A stretch of 64,000 nucleotides of DNA from Hibiscus mutabilis (Eukaryota > Streptophyta > Magnoliopsida > Malvales > Malvaceae): positions 14,074,001-14,138,000 of the forward strand of contig CM033752.1 in assembly GCA_019671005.1 (NCBI GenBank), read 5' to 3'. Below the pieces are notes generated by a model that saw only the letters and a list, made by a program, of their open reading frames with translations, had not been told where the DNA came from and searched no databases. This document shows, one piece after another, positions 8,784 to 20,215 of this stretch (position 1 is the first letter of the stretch; each line of letters opens with the position of its first letter). The position numbers were made by a program, and so were the translations under genes.

Positions 8784-9006
8784 TGATAAGTGTTCAAAAG
8801 TACTAATTTTATTACCCTTTTTACTCATATTATTGTTAGACTTAAGCTCATATTAGTTGCATAATTAGTCATTCATGCATTAATTCATGTTTCTTTCCAC
8901 CGTTGAGCTTGATTACATAAATTGGTGATTTTTGTGGAAAAAGATGCTGCTTTGGTGTGTTTTTGTGTGTGTGCAGAATCACTTGCCTAAACAAGGCTAC
9001 AACCAG

Positions 9007-9090
9007 TTGCCAGGGCAGTGCATGAAGGAGATGCCGAGCTAGTTGCCAGGGCAATGCATGAAGGAGACGCCGAGCCAGTTGCCAGGGCAA
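9007..9090 (+). repeat. 36-bp tandem repeat in complete Athila LTR
   Basis: TTGCCAGGGCAA-type motifs at 9007 (one mismatch), 9043 and 9079, again exactly 36 bases apart. Confidence 0.9.
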
Positions 9091-9333
9091 TTGTCGACAA
9101 AGAATAAGGTGATATGGTAGTCGAAACTGATGACTAAACAAGCCCAAAATGACATGGAGCAAAGCTAAATCCTAAAGGAGTTTGATTTCCATGAAGAGGT
9201 TAAAGAAGAATTAAATTCCAAGAAGATAGGAGAAGTTCTAGAAGGAATATAATTATAATAAGGAATTATATTCTTTAAAGATAATTTAATTCCAACTTAA
9301 CTTCCTCATCAAAGAAGGACTTTGACCTAGCCC

Positions 9334-9341
9334 TATAAATA
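9334..9341 (+). promoter_or_regulatory. TATA box of the complete Athila LTR
   Basis: TATAAATA in the context GACCTAGCCC-TATAAATA-GATCACC. Likely LTR promoter; transcription would start about 30 bases downstream. Confidence 0.65.
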
Positions 9342-10350
9342 GATCACCAAGCCGTCAACTCCAAGTAAGCAAAAGAAGATGAGGGAAATTTTCGACAACC
9401 CCATAAAGCAAAAGAAAAGGAGGGAAAATTTTGACAACCCCATAGAGCAAGAGAGGGGAATTTCGACAACTCCAAGGAGGGCAAGAGGAGAGAATTTTCG
9501 ATAAGCATCTAGGGCAAGGAGGATTTCGACAAGCCTCCTTCTTCATCTTTTTCTTTCTTGTTCGATTGGGCTCATGCTAGGGATTATTTATCTTGTGTTT
9601 CTTCGGAACCTAGCCATGAACTAAATCTATTTGGCTATGGTTATTCATTCTTGGTTCTTATTCTTGTTTGCGAGTGAATTGGGAGAGGATCTCGTAACTT
9701 CATCTATTTATCTAATATCGGGAGAGTTAGATTCAAGAAATGAATGAATATGATCTTTATTCAATCTATTGATGGTGAAGATTAATCCGGCTTTGGAATA
9801 AGTTAAAGATTTCAACGGCTAAGAGGAGCGCAAGATTGGTTGTTGTTCACCCTAGATTCACGCAGGGATGTATTATCAAGGCATGCACAAGTAGCTAGAG
9901 TTTCGACTTAGGGATAAGAAGAAACCATTGAAGAACGCTCTGCCGAACCTTGAAGATTGCTGCCTAGACGCCCAAGTAGTTGCCCAACTAGTCGCCCAGG
10001 CAACCATCGATTAGTTGCCAAGGCAACCCCGTTGTGCAAGTTGCCACGGCAACTGAGTTGCCCTTGCACTCTTTTACCAAGACGATCCAATCGGCTATCA
10101 CACCTCAACTCACGATAACCTGGCCTATCTCTCTCATTTGATCTCATCTATTCTTTTACTTTATTGCTTTCTAGATTAGTTATTAGTTAAAACTCCTATA
10201 ATCTTCTATTTGTGTTTTTACTTTTTACAGTGCAAGAGACTAGATTCTTGAAGTGGCACCAATCCCTGTGGAGACGATATCTTTTATACTATAATTTGCA
10301 ACGTGTATACTTGCACAATTGCGTAGCACTTATTACGCGCAACAAGTTTT

Positions 10351-10363
10351 TGGCACCGTTGCC
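10351..10363 (+). promoter_or_regulatory. tRNA-Asp-type primer binding site
   Basis: TGGCACCGTTGCC, six bases after the LTR end, matches the usual Athila primer site for tRNA-Asp (TGGCGCCGTTGCC...) with one change. The sequence then enters the pol gene of the next element, so the internal part of this Athila copy is gone. Confidence 0.8.
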
Positions 10364-11945
10364 TCAACTCCAAATCATCCGGCACCACTATCCGACCTTT
10401 GAAACACAAAACTCTATCATCATCAAAATAGAAATCTGTCTGATTACCATCTGCTATGTTCTTAACATGCTCAACCAGGGAATCATGAAACAATTGCTTA
10501 GCTTTAATTAACTGCAATAACGTAGGCTTGACTTGCAACTCTGCCAGCAAACCACCCTCCCGCGTCACACTCAACCTTGCAAACATAGCTCGGAGCTCAA
10601 CCGCAACCTTACGACTTAATGCATCTGCCACTACATTGGCTTTACCAGGATGATACTCAATGGTCAAGTCATAATCCTTAAGCAACTCCAACCATCTTCG
10701 TTGCCTAAGATTGAAATCTTTCAGGGACATCAAATACTTCAAGCTCTTGTGATCCGTAAAGATCACGCACTTCTCACCATAGTGGTAAGGTCGCCAAATT
10801 TTCAAAGAGAAAACCACAGCCGCAAGCTCCAAATCATGAGTTAGATAACTGCGCTCATGAACTTTCAACTGCCTCGATGCAAAGGCCACAACCTTCCCAT
10901 CCTACATCAGCACACAACCCAAGCCAACATACGATGCATCACTATAAACCATAAACTCCTGCCCAGATTCAGGCTGAATCAACACAAGAGCGTGTGTCAG
11001 CACTTCCTTTAACTTCTCAAATCTATGCTGCTACTTCTCCGTCCATACATACGGAACATTCTTCTATAACAAATTGGATAACGGAGCTGTAATACTCAAA
11101 AACCCTCAACAAAATGGCGATAATAACCAGCCAACCCAAGAAAACTTCGCACCTCTGATACTGACTTAGATGGCTTCTAATTGAGAATAGCCTCAATCTT
11201 TTATGGATCAACGTGAATACCCTCCGCGGACACCACATGACCTAGGAATGTCACTTTCTTAAGCCAAAACTCACATTTTCTCAACTTGGCGTATAACTGA
11301 TTATCCTTCAACACTTGCAACACAATCCACAGATGTCGAACACGCTCTTCCTCGGTACGGGAGTACACGAGAATATCATCTATAAACACCACCACAAACT
11401 GATTAAGATGCTCATAGATCACTCTATTCATCATGTCTATAAACACAGTGGGGCATTTTTCAAATCAAAGGGCATGACCAGAAACTCATAATGCCCATAC
11501 CTCGTACGAAATGCGGTCTTATGCACATCCACATCCATAACCTTCAACTGATAATACCCTGATCTTAAATCTATCTTGGAAAACACCGCTTTTCCACGAA
11601 ACTGATCAAACAAATCATCAATTCGTGGTAACGGGTACCTATTCTTTATCGTCAACTTGTTCAACTGACGATAATCAATGCACATAGCATCGTACCATCT
11701 TTCTTTTTCACGAAGAGAACAGGCGCACCCCACGGAGAAACACTTCATCGAATGAACCCATGATCCAGCAACTCCTGAAGCTGTAACTTCAATTCTTTTG
11801 GTGCCATCCTATAAGGAGCAATGGACACCGGTGTTGTACCATCGTACGTCTCAATACGAAACTCCACCTCTCTATCCAGAGGCAAACTCGACAGCTCCTC
11901 AGGTAAAACCCTAGGAAAGTCGCAAACAGTCTGAATGTCTTGCAC
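10364..11945 (-). pseudogene. Family A pol: reverse transcriptase and RNase H, broken
   Basis: Read from 11945 down. The N-terminal spacer and RT start are at 11945-11745 ([39 protein letters not shown]). RT palm motifs follow at about 11680-11440 ([35 protein letters not shown]) and 11446-11201 ([13 protein letters not shown], the YxDD-type catalytic pair, and [11 protein letters not shown]). RNase H lies at 10889-10364 ([45 protein letters not shown]). Catalytic Asp residues of RT look intact. Frameshifts near 11745, 11440 and 11210 and a stop near 10900 break it. The last codons run into Athila DNA. Confidence 0.92.
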
Positions 11946-11960
11946 TCAAACACCATTGGC

Positions 11961-12512
11961 TTATGGATTCATAACAATAGCCAAATAAGCTTGGCAGCCA
12001 TTAAACATCATATTCTCTGCTCTAACAGCTAAAACCACATTGGACAGGAACTTAACATTCTTGCCAACCACCACAACCTCATAGTTGTCAGTCAGCCTCA
12101 AGAAAATCCTCTTGGACTCACAATCCACAACAACTCTATGCTCACTCAACCAATCTATACCCAAAATGACATCAAAACCATAGAATGGCAATTCCATCAG
12201 ATCTGCGGCAAACTCATGACCTTGCACCACCAAGGGACATCGCCGATACAACCTTCTTCTTGTAATTGTCTCCCCAAAAGAACTTGTAACCAACATACCA
12301 ACATCTAATATCTCAACAGGAACATTCAGCAAGGATGCATGTTCACTCAAGATATATGAATGCGTAGACCCCAAATCACTCAAGGATAACAATGACAAGG
12401 ATTGCAAAGTAAAGGTACCTGTGATCACATCCATGTCATTATGACCCTCACGGTGAGTAAAGACCCGAGCTGGTCTACCACCTTTAGGTCTCACTGCTAC
12501 AGCATGAGCCAT
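11961..12512 (-). pseudogene. Family A aspartic protease domain
   Basis: A frame of 183 codons shows VITGTFTLQSLSLLSLSDLG followed by STHSYILSEHASLLNVPVEI, and later FDVILGIDWLSEHRVVVDCE. This is the retropepsin region of Ty3/gypsy pol; it cuts the polyprotein. The active-site triplet, normally D-S/T-G, reads DLG here (Ser to Leu), so the enzyme is probably dead although the frame is open. The equivalent frame at 63553 reads DSGSTHSYIL. Confidence 0.88.
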
Positions 12513-13650
12513 ACCCCTCTGACCATTCTCTATACTCTAAAAATTACCCTACCACGGCCTCGGCCCCTAGCCGGTGTAGTAACTTGCGCTAGTACATCTC
12601 TCGTAGCTCGAGGACAATCACGCTTTAGGTGATCAAATGATCCATAAATCCAACAGGTTCCAGTGTTACCCAGCACATACCCATATGACACCTACCGCAT
12701 CACTCACACTCTGGTGTAACACGAGCTCCCTGAGCACCCTGGCCAACTCCACCACCACGCATATGGTCTGCCTTATACCTCTTGTCCCTGAATCTCCCAT
12801 TCTACCTCCCAAAATAGCTAGATTTTGCCACTCTCTTACCCAAGTTCGTACCCGCGGCCTGAACTAGTGCACCCAAGGACTGCTCGATATCTTTGGACCG
12901 ATTGACCAACACATCAAAATTTGTGTAATCTGCAGTTAGGAGGTATGTCTTAATGTCCTCTACAATTCCATAATGGAACCTGTCACATCTCTGTTGGTCA
13001 ATAGAACCAACTTTGGAGCATACTGACTCAACCAGACAAACTTCACCTCATATTCAGCAACAGACATGGTTCCCTGAGATAGCGATATAAACTAGCGCTT
13101 CTTCATATCTAAGTACTGAGCACCAAGGTACTTCCTCTTGAAAGCCCTCCGAAAGAACTCCCAAGTAACATCCGCCTCAGGAACACCAACAATAGTGGTC
13201 ATCCACCAATGGTATGCATTCCCCTGTAGCAGGGATATAGTGCAACCCAGGTTGCGCTCCTCGTTGCATCCCATCTAATCCATAATGCAGACTATCTTTT
13301 CCAACCATCCCTCGACTGCCTCAGGGCTCAAACCTTGAAACTCCACACTTCCCAAACTCCTCAAACGCTCCAAGGGTAAACCTTGATTTGCCACCACAGT
13401 AGGTGCCGATGCCGGTGCCTGCGCCTGCACTCCAGCTATCGCTGCCTAAAAATCTCTCGTTATCGCCTATACTAACAGAGTCAAATCACCATATACTGGC
13501 ACTTGAAGAACTTGGGGTGCTTCACCTGCCCCAACCTCAACTAGAGGAACCACGGGGAGGAGGTAAAATATGAGGGAGATTCTCCCCTGTCTCATTATTC
13601 TGCCCAACCCCGACAGTATTAGCCATAGACCGTGTCTCACGTCGAGCCAT
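12513..13650 (-). pseudogene. Family A gag (capsid and zinc knuckle region), broken
   Basis: The likely start is the ATG at 13650-13648 (MARRETRSMANTVGVG). The capsid part reads FQGLSPEAVEGWLEK and GCNEERNLGCTISLLQGNAY, then HWWMTTIVGVPEADVTWEFF and FKRKYLGAQYLDMKKR. Several stops (for example near 13480, 13275, 13093) and a frameshift near 13560 interrupt it. The zinc-knuckle area (about 12600-12700) is too damaged to show CCHC. Gag forms the virus-like particle. Confidence 0.82.
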
Positions 13651-13867
13651 GCTAACAAAAGCATCAAAACACATTAGAGTTAGGCAAGCATCAGGAAAAG
13701 GATCCAAGTTCACTTTAAAAAATGTTTAAAATCCTCGGTAATAGGCAACGTGTCGCCAATCCAACCCTAACAATACAACAAACTATCACCAAACATGTAC
13801 ACAATCACCGTGCAGTTCAACAACATCAGCTAAACAAGCAACAACATCTCAACATTTCGCAAACATG
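13651..13867 (-). other. Leader between primer site and gag, family A
   Basis: About 215 bases with no coding signal. Matches the leader at 62212-62424 in the plus-strand copy. Confidence 0.6.
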
Positions 13868-13880
13868 TCTCTGATACCAA
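13868..13880 (-). promoter_or_regulatory. tRNA-Met primer binding site, family A
   Basis: On the minus strand TTGGTATCAGAGA lies a few bases after the LTR end. It fits the 3' end of initiator tRNA-Met. Confidence 0.85.
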
Positions 13881-14299
13881 CAAATGTAACCCCTTGACCC
13901 GGCCTAGTCGCAAGATCGAATCGAGCAAGCTATATTAGGTTTACCGAAGTAAACCGGGATGATTAAACCTAAAACTCACTCATTTTTTTCTTTTATCGAA
14001 TCTAGATGCATTAACGTTATCCTACATGATCATACTATTCAAAGGTGAGCACTCATCTCAATCGGGCATCATAAAGATATTCAATTGGCCACGATACAAC
14101 TTAGGGACCAAAATGTAAATTCAACAAATTAAAATGGTTTTTCCACTTTTAAGTTACCAACCTTAAATTAGGTTCATTTCATGCTTATATGCCAAATATC
14201 AGCCTCAAATGATCATCCATGCTTAAATAATTGACAAAACAAGATTTAGGGACTAAAACGAAAGAAAAAAGAACTTTACAAAAGCCATTAACTAACTTA

Positions 14300-14640
14300 A
14301 CAGCCATGGGTATCGGTACTCCTATTCGAGTATCGGTACGCCCTTTTCATTTGAATTTCCAAAAATTCTAGTAGCCATATCCCGTACCGGTACCGGTACG
14401 ACCCTGCGTACCGATACCCTTACCAAAATTGAAGGCCCGTATCGCTCCTCAAACCTGTGTACCGATCCTCCAAGCCAAACTCAGCCTACCCATACTAATA
14501 CGCTAACCCGTGTATTAGCACTCCGATTATGCACTCCCATATCGCAATGCCTAGCTCGGTACTAGTACCACAAGCCTGAAATGGCTTCCAATACCGATAC
14601 GTGAACATGCATACCGATACGCCTAGACCTGAATGGTCAC
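14300..14640. repeat. GTACCGATAC motif cluster in family A LTR
   Basis: At least eight close variants of GTACCGATAC on either strand, including TATCGGTAC at 14310 and 14331, the palindrome CGTACCGGTACCGGTACG at 14383-14400, and ATACCGATACG near 14591 and 14612. Such clusters recur in all family A and C LTRs here. Confidence 0.8.
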
Positions 14641-15529
14641 AAATGGCTGGTTTAACAAGCTTATCTCAAAAATAACCCACCTCACTAAGCCATAAACATT
14701 CATACAGCTCTACCTAGACGTAAAGGCAACCTAAACATCATAAGCTCATCAACCCAAAAAGGCTTCCACCCATTCAAAGATATTCTAAAGGCATGCTTCC
14801 TAAGACACTTTGCCAAACGTCTCAAAATGCACCACTAAACCATTCACAGCATAGGCAACATAACAACACTCTCCTCATAGCATATTAAACTTTCTCAAAC
14901 CATCACAACAAGGCAATCATCAAGGGAGCTCTAGATGCATACCTAATACAACATTCAACCACAACTACTATCAAATATTGACATCAAGCTTAGCAACAAC
15001 AACCATCCTCAAAACCCAGCATAGAAAACATATTCAAAATCCATAAGAAAGAAGGATTACAACCCCCAAAAACCTTGGCGAACATATTGCCTTATTAACC
15101 AGAAATAGAAACTAAGTTCATAGTCAAAGTAGTTTATCTCTTGGATCCTTGCAAACCTTGACTTTGCTACCGTGAACTTTAATGCACTACATCATTAGGA
15201 AAAAGAAAGCGTAAGCACACATGCTTAGTGAGGTTGCTCATAACAATGATGCATTTACATTCTTTTAAAAACATATGCTTGCTTTTCCCAAAACATGCGT
15301 ACTTACAAAGCACTTCCTCATGATTCTAACCGAATCAAAACATAATGATAATCATAACATCAATAACATCTCATGCTTAAATCCCAAAGCATTTTAATCA
15401 AACTATGCTTAAATCCCAAAGCATTTAATGCAAGAATCAACACATGATCTTTTTCATATATTGGCAATTATAGTGACCTGGATAGACTACATATATCCTT
15501 TACACATCGGATACACAGATCTCTCATAC

Positions 15530-15760
15530 CATGCCTAGTTAAACCACATGATATCCCAAACCTTGCCTATTTAAACCGCAAGATTTGACACTCTCGACTA
15601 GTTAAACGCAAGATTTCACTCTCGCCTAGTTAAACCTCAAGAGTACTGACCTTGCCTAGTTAAACTGCAAGGTCACCATCAATTTGGGTTGCCTAATTAA
15701 GCCTCATACCCTAAATGATGTCCCAACAGTCCGAGTAGCCTAGTTAAACCGCCATACCTC
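15530..15760 (-). repeat. Seven-unit GGTTTAACTAGGC array, family A LTR
   Basis: On the minus strand GCGGTTTAACTAGGC-type cores recur seven times, spaced about 25-45 bases. The array is also at 33412-33605 (six units) and 49028-49250 (seven). Confidence 0.85.
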
Positions 15761-17477
15761 AAGGACCTATGGCCACGATCGATTTTGTTCATATTTTATA
15801 GTGCACTTTTAATCCTATGGCATGCCAACTATATCCGATTATTTTCACCATGTCACATAGCCAATATATCATTTACAAAACCAGTTACTTATCATTTTAC
15901 AATGCATCTCATAAACAACACATATGCAAATCTCATTACCAATGCAAAGACACCATTCCCAACCAGAATGAAAACCAATGCTCAATAGCATTTAATATAC
16001 ACTTTCAATCCCCTGCATATGTACTCAAAATCATGCATTACCAGTAAGTAAATCATACCATGTTTGTTACCAAAACATGCAAACAACATGCTCATATCCA
16101 AGATGATATTCAAGAGAAAGATAAGGGAAACTTACTTTTTGAGCTTAGGTAAGTGTCTCACGCTTACCTTAAACTCCCAACAACCTTTTCAAACCTTTGT
16201 AAAGCATTTAAAACTAGTTTTCACTCACCGATACGCTTCGCCTTTCTTGCCAACACGAAACAAGCTCTTGGCAAGCTACCAAACACGTCATGCTTCGTCG
16301 CCTTGATTATCCCATGTTTTAAACACATAAAACCAGAGGGAAAATGCATTAAAAATGCATTCAAACCATTGCCCAACAACAATCTCCCGTAACTCTCAAA
16401 GATGCCCACTCAACACCATCTGAAACATACCGAAAACACCATCAAACATTTCCAAAACTTAACCCAGCCATAAAACAACAATACAAGCCTTCAATTAACA
16501 TCAAGGAACATCCAAAAACCCTTTCCTAACATCCTTTTACTTCCAACAAAGATTAAACTCGAATATCACCACAAAACCCCAATCTAACAACCTAACTAAT
16601 TAGAGATTAAAGAGTTTCGGGATTCTGTTGATAAAAACAACTTATCAACATCATAGTACAACCAACACATATATTAAATCTAACTCAAACACTGGAAAAA
16701 TAGATCCACTTCGAAAATTGTAATATCTCATCAATATTCTCAAAATAACGCAATTAAACATTGATATAACTTAAAAAATAGTTTCCAAACTATAAATCAA
16801 GGATCCAATACTTGGAAATTTCAGTAAAGAACCATACAATAGAGGAGATCACAGACCTTACCCCTATTGTGAGATTTCTCCCTCAATTGATTTGACAAAA
16901 GCTAAGAAAACACTAGATTTAAATGAGATTTTGCAAAACAATGTTAATCAAATCATTATCAATCATAAAAGCAAGTTAAAAGACTCCTCACCTCTGGATT
17001 TTGATGAAAACTTGAGTGTTTGGCTGAGGAGAGAGTGGAGAGAAAAGTTGATAGAAAAGTGACGTGAATTTTCTTTAATGAGCTTAACTAACTTTTTAAC
17101 AAAAATCCCTTTTTAATTATCTTTAAAACACATGTTAAAATATCTTAAATTAAGGGAGAAATCATCAAAAAACCTTGGTAAAAAATCTCCTTAAAGATTC
17201 TAAGAATTTGACCCTTTTCATTTTAGTCACCTTTAAAAACAGTTTTCAAAAATCGCATTTTGGTCACTAATCCAAAATGTCACATTTCCAAATTCCTTTT
17301 TCTAAAATTGATTCCACAAAAAATCATTATATAATAAAATATGATTTTTAACTATTTTCCACATTTTTATCTTACCGAAAAATATACGGTCCTGAATCTG
17401 ACTCGAATCTGTAACCTGGTCCACCGGACTGTCTAACAAACCTCAAAACCGCTAAGCCCAAAACTGGGGTGTTACAG

Positions 17478-20191
17478 TTAAAGAATCATATCCAATAGTT
17501 GTTAGAAAAGGGTTTTATATGGTCGAGTATCTCACCTTGGGGTGCTCCAGTCTTGTTTGTTAAAAAGGACAGGTCGATGAGGATGTGCATTAATTACCGT
17601 TAGCTTAACAAGGTTATGGTGAAGAACCGTTATCCCTTTCCAAGGATAGATGACATGTTTGATCAGATGAAAGGTGTCCTTGTGTTCTCGAAGATCAACT
17701 TGAGGTCGGGTTACTACCAGTTGAAGGTAGTGGAAGAGGATATTCAGAAAACCGCTTTCAGGATATGGTATGACATTATGAGTTCTTGGTAATGCCTTTT
17801 AGGCTTACCAACGCACCAGCAGCTTTTATAAACCTGATGAACCGGATCTTTCAGCCTTACCTAGATCAGTTCGTAGTGGTCTTCATAGATGATATATTGG
17901 TTTATTTGGGTTCAGAGGAAGAGCACGACTATTATCTTCATGTTGTTTTTCAGACCTTGAGGGAGAGACAACTTTTTACTAAGTTCAATAAATGTGAGTT
18001 TTAGCTTTCTTAGGTGGTGTTTTTGGGCCACATTGTTGCAGCAGATAGGATCTGTTTCGATCTATAAAAGACCCAGGCAGTGGTAGACTATAAACCACCT
18101 AGGAATATCATAGAAGTTCATAGTTTTCTTGGGCTTGCCAGATATTATTTCTATTTTGTCAAAGGTTTTTCCATCATAGAGTCACCGATGACCAAGTTGT
18201 TATAGAAAATGGTTCCCTATGAGTGGAACGAGAAAAGTTAACAAAGCTTTGAGCAGTTGAAGGCTTATCTTACAGAGGCTCTGATTTTAACGCAACCCGA
18301 ACTGGGAAAGGATTATATTGTGTTTAGTGATGCTTCGTTGAATGGGTTTGGTTGTGTTCTCATACAAGTGGGTAAGGTGGTTGCTTATGCCTCAAGACAG
18401 CTTAAGCCTCATGAACAAAATTACCCTACGCATGATTTGGAGCTTGCTGCAGTCATCTTCGTTTTACAAATTTGGAGGCATTATCTATATAGGAAAAAAT
18501 GTTACATCTATATCGATCACAAGTGTTTAAAGTACCTCATCACCGAGAAGGAGTTAAATCTGAGGCAAAGATGATGGATTGAGTTGTTAAAGGACTATGA
18601 TTGCATCATAGAGTACCATCTTGGTAAGGCCAATATGGTGGCCGATACCTTGAGTGGGATGTCTATGTCAGACTTGAGAGCAATGTTTGCCCAATTGAGG
18701 ATGACTAAGGATGGTGGGTTATTAGCAAAGCTTCGTATAGAGCCCACCTTAGTGCAAGAGATCAAAAGGATGCAAGTGTTAAACGAATAGTTGGTGACGA
18801 AGATTGAAATGGTTCAAAAAGGTGAGGCGTCTAACTTTAAAGTGCAAAATGGTGGAATCTTGTACTTCAAGGACCGATTGTGTGTTCTGGTTTTATAGGA
18901 TCTAAGAGACTATATCTTGTGAGAGGTGCACCATAGTTCGTTTGTCGTGCATCCAGAAAGCAACAAAATGTATCAAGACCTTTGTCATTTTTATTGGTAG
19001 CCTAGTATGAAAAGAGATGTATCTGAGTTTGTGATGAGATATTTGGTTTGCCAGCAAGTTAAGGCCGAACATCAGGTTCCTTTAGGCTTGCTTTAACCCA
19101 TTCAGATTCCACAAAAGAAGTGGGATCGGGTGACCATAGATTTTGTAAGGAGGTTGCTGTTGACACAAAAGAAGCATGATGCCATATGGGTTATAGTGGA
19201 TCTTTTGACCAAGTCTGCTCATTTCGTGCTGGTGCGTATGATTTTATGCTTGAGAGGTTGGCCTGGTTGTACATCCAAGAGATAGTAAGGTTGCATGGAG
19301 TACCATTGTCAATCATATCGGATATAGATCCACGTTTCACAACAAGGTTATGGAAGAAGATACATGAAGCTTCGGATACCAAGTTACACTTTAGTACAGC
19401 TTTCCACCTTCAGACCGATGGTTAGTTTGAGCGAGTTATTAAAATTTTGGAGGATATGCTTCGATGTTGCATCATTGAGTTCGAGAAAAGTTGGGAAAAA
19501 CAATTATCACTTGTTAAGTTTGCCTACAACAAAACTTTCAGTCGAGTATCAAGATGGCTCATTTTGAGGCCTTGATGGATGAAAGTATAGAACGCCCATA
19601 TGTTGGATTGAGCATAATGAGAGAAGGATTTTGGGGTCAGATTTGATCAGACAGGCCAAAGAGAAAGTTTAGATTATCAAAGAAAGGTTGCAATCAGCTT
19701 TTGATCATCAGAAAGCTTATGTGAACTGGAAGCGTATGCTCTTTGAGTATAATGTTTGTGACAAGGTATTCCTCAAGGTGTCACCATGAAAGAGAGTGGT
19801 CCACTTTAGGCGAAAGGGTATGTTGAGCCCGTAGTTTATTGCGCCGTATGAGATCCTTGAGAGAGTTGGACCCGTAGCTTATCGGTTAGCTTTACCTCTG
19901 GAGATGGCACGCATCTACAATGTGTTCCATTTGTCTATGTTGAGACGTTACCATTTCGATCCTTCCTATGTTATTGCTCTTAAGGAGATTAAGATCAACA
20001 TTGACTTAACCTACGAGGAAGAACCAATAAAAGTGTTGGACAAAGGAATCAAAGAGTTGCGCAACAAATGTATACCCCTAGTTAAGATGTTGTGGAGGAA
20101 CCACGGGGTCGAGGAGGCTACGTGGGAAGTCGAGAATAACATGAGGAGACTGTATCCGTATCTGTCTTTGAAAGGTAAATTTCAAGGATGA
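17478..20191 (+). pseudogene. Family C pol: RT, RNase H, integrase, chromodomain, broken
   Basis: RT lies at 17478-18200 ([39 protein letters not shown]). The first catalytic Asp is Asn ([13 protein letters not shown], normally KIDLRSGY). RNase H lies at 18257-18700 ([53 protein letters not shown]). Integrase spans about 18900-19600: zinc finger with one Cys lost (RYLVCQQVKAEH), core DAIWVIVDLLTKSAHF with the first Asp, then frameshifts. The C-terminal part holds ARIYNVFHLSMLRRYHFDPS and a chromodomain-like end (IPLVKMLWRNHGVEEATWEV) closing at 20191. More than ten stops or frameshifts. Confidence 0.92.
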
Positions 20192-20202
20192 AATTTTCTT
20201 TT

Positions 20203-20215
20203 AGGAGGGAAGAGT
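20203..20215 (+). promoter_or_regulatory. 3' polypurine tract, family C
   Basis: TAGGAGGGAAGAG just before the LTR start TGTAACGACC. Confidence 0.7.

Larger units (their letters stand above)
5221..8823 (+). repeat. Tandem duplication, copy B (3,603 bp)
   Basis: Second copy of the 1617-5220 unit, offset 3,604 at the start and 3,603 at the end. Same internal deletions in pol. It is the less damaged copy: the integrase C-terminal frame and the last section of the minisatellite are open here. Confidence 0.93.
8784..10344 (+). mobile_element. Complete Athila-type LTR (1,561 bp)
   Basis: It runs from TGATAAGTG to GCGCAACA, with a purine tract before it and a primer site after it. The dinucleotides TG and CA mark the ends. 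It holds three 36-bp repeats, a TATA box, purine-rich units of about 40 bp (9380-9500, ...TTTCGACAAC...) of which the shortened LTRs keep only one, and near 9990-10060 several TTGCCNNGGCAA motifs. Because a purine tract precedes it and a primer site follows it, it served both as the 3' LTR of copy B and as the 5' LTR of a lost element. Confidence 0.88.
10364..17476 (-). mobile_element. Family A Tekay/Del-like chromovirus, 5' part
   Basis: Read on the minus strand: 3.6 kb LTR (17476 to 13885), primer site, gag, protease, reverse transcriptase and RNase H, then truncation at the Athila primer site near 10364. Integrase, chromodomain and 3' LTR are missing. Lineage is inferred from the protease and RT sequence, the tRNA-Met primer and the TGTAAC...GTTACA LTR ends. 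Related LTRs recur at 20374, 45868, 47362 and 58651. Confidence 0.9.
13885..17476 (-). mobile_element. Family A 5' LTR (3,592 bp)
   Basis: The ends TGTAAC (13885) and GTTACA (17471-17476) are perfect 6-bp inverted repeats. On the minus strand it starts TGTAACACCCCAGTTTTGGG. It contains a cluster of TATCGGTAC/GTACCGATA motifs (14300-14640) with an 18-bp palindrome, two CATGCTTAAATCCCAAAGC units (15370-15440), seven TAGTTAAACCGCA-type units (15530-15760) and a small hairpin next to TAGTGAGG (15212-15231). Small open frames inside show no domain and are probably chance. Confidence 0.92.

Noticed and set aside
10212..10511. Plus-strand 99-codon frame across the Athila LTR end
   Set aside because: It crosses the junction into antisense RNase H coding sequence and shows no domain.
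15530..15760. CRISPR-like spacing of short repeats
   Set aside because: Repeat cores are degenerate, spacers are related to one another, and the same array sits in plant LTRs.
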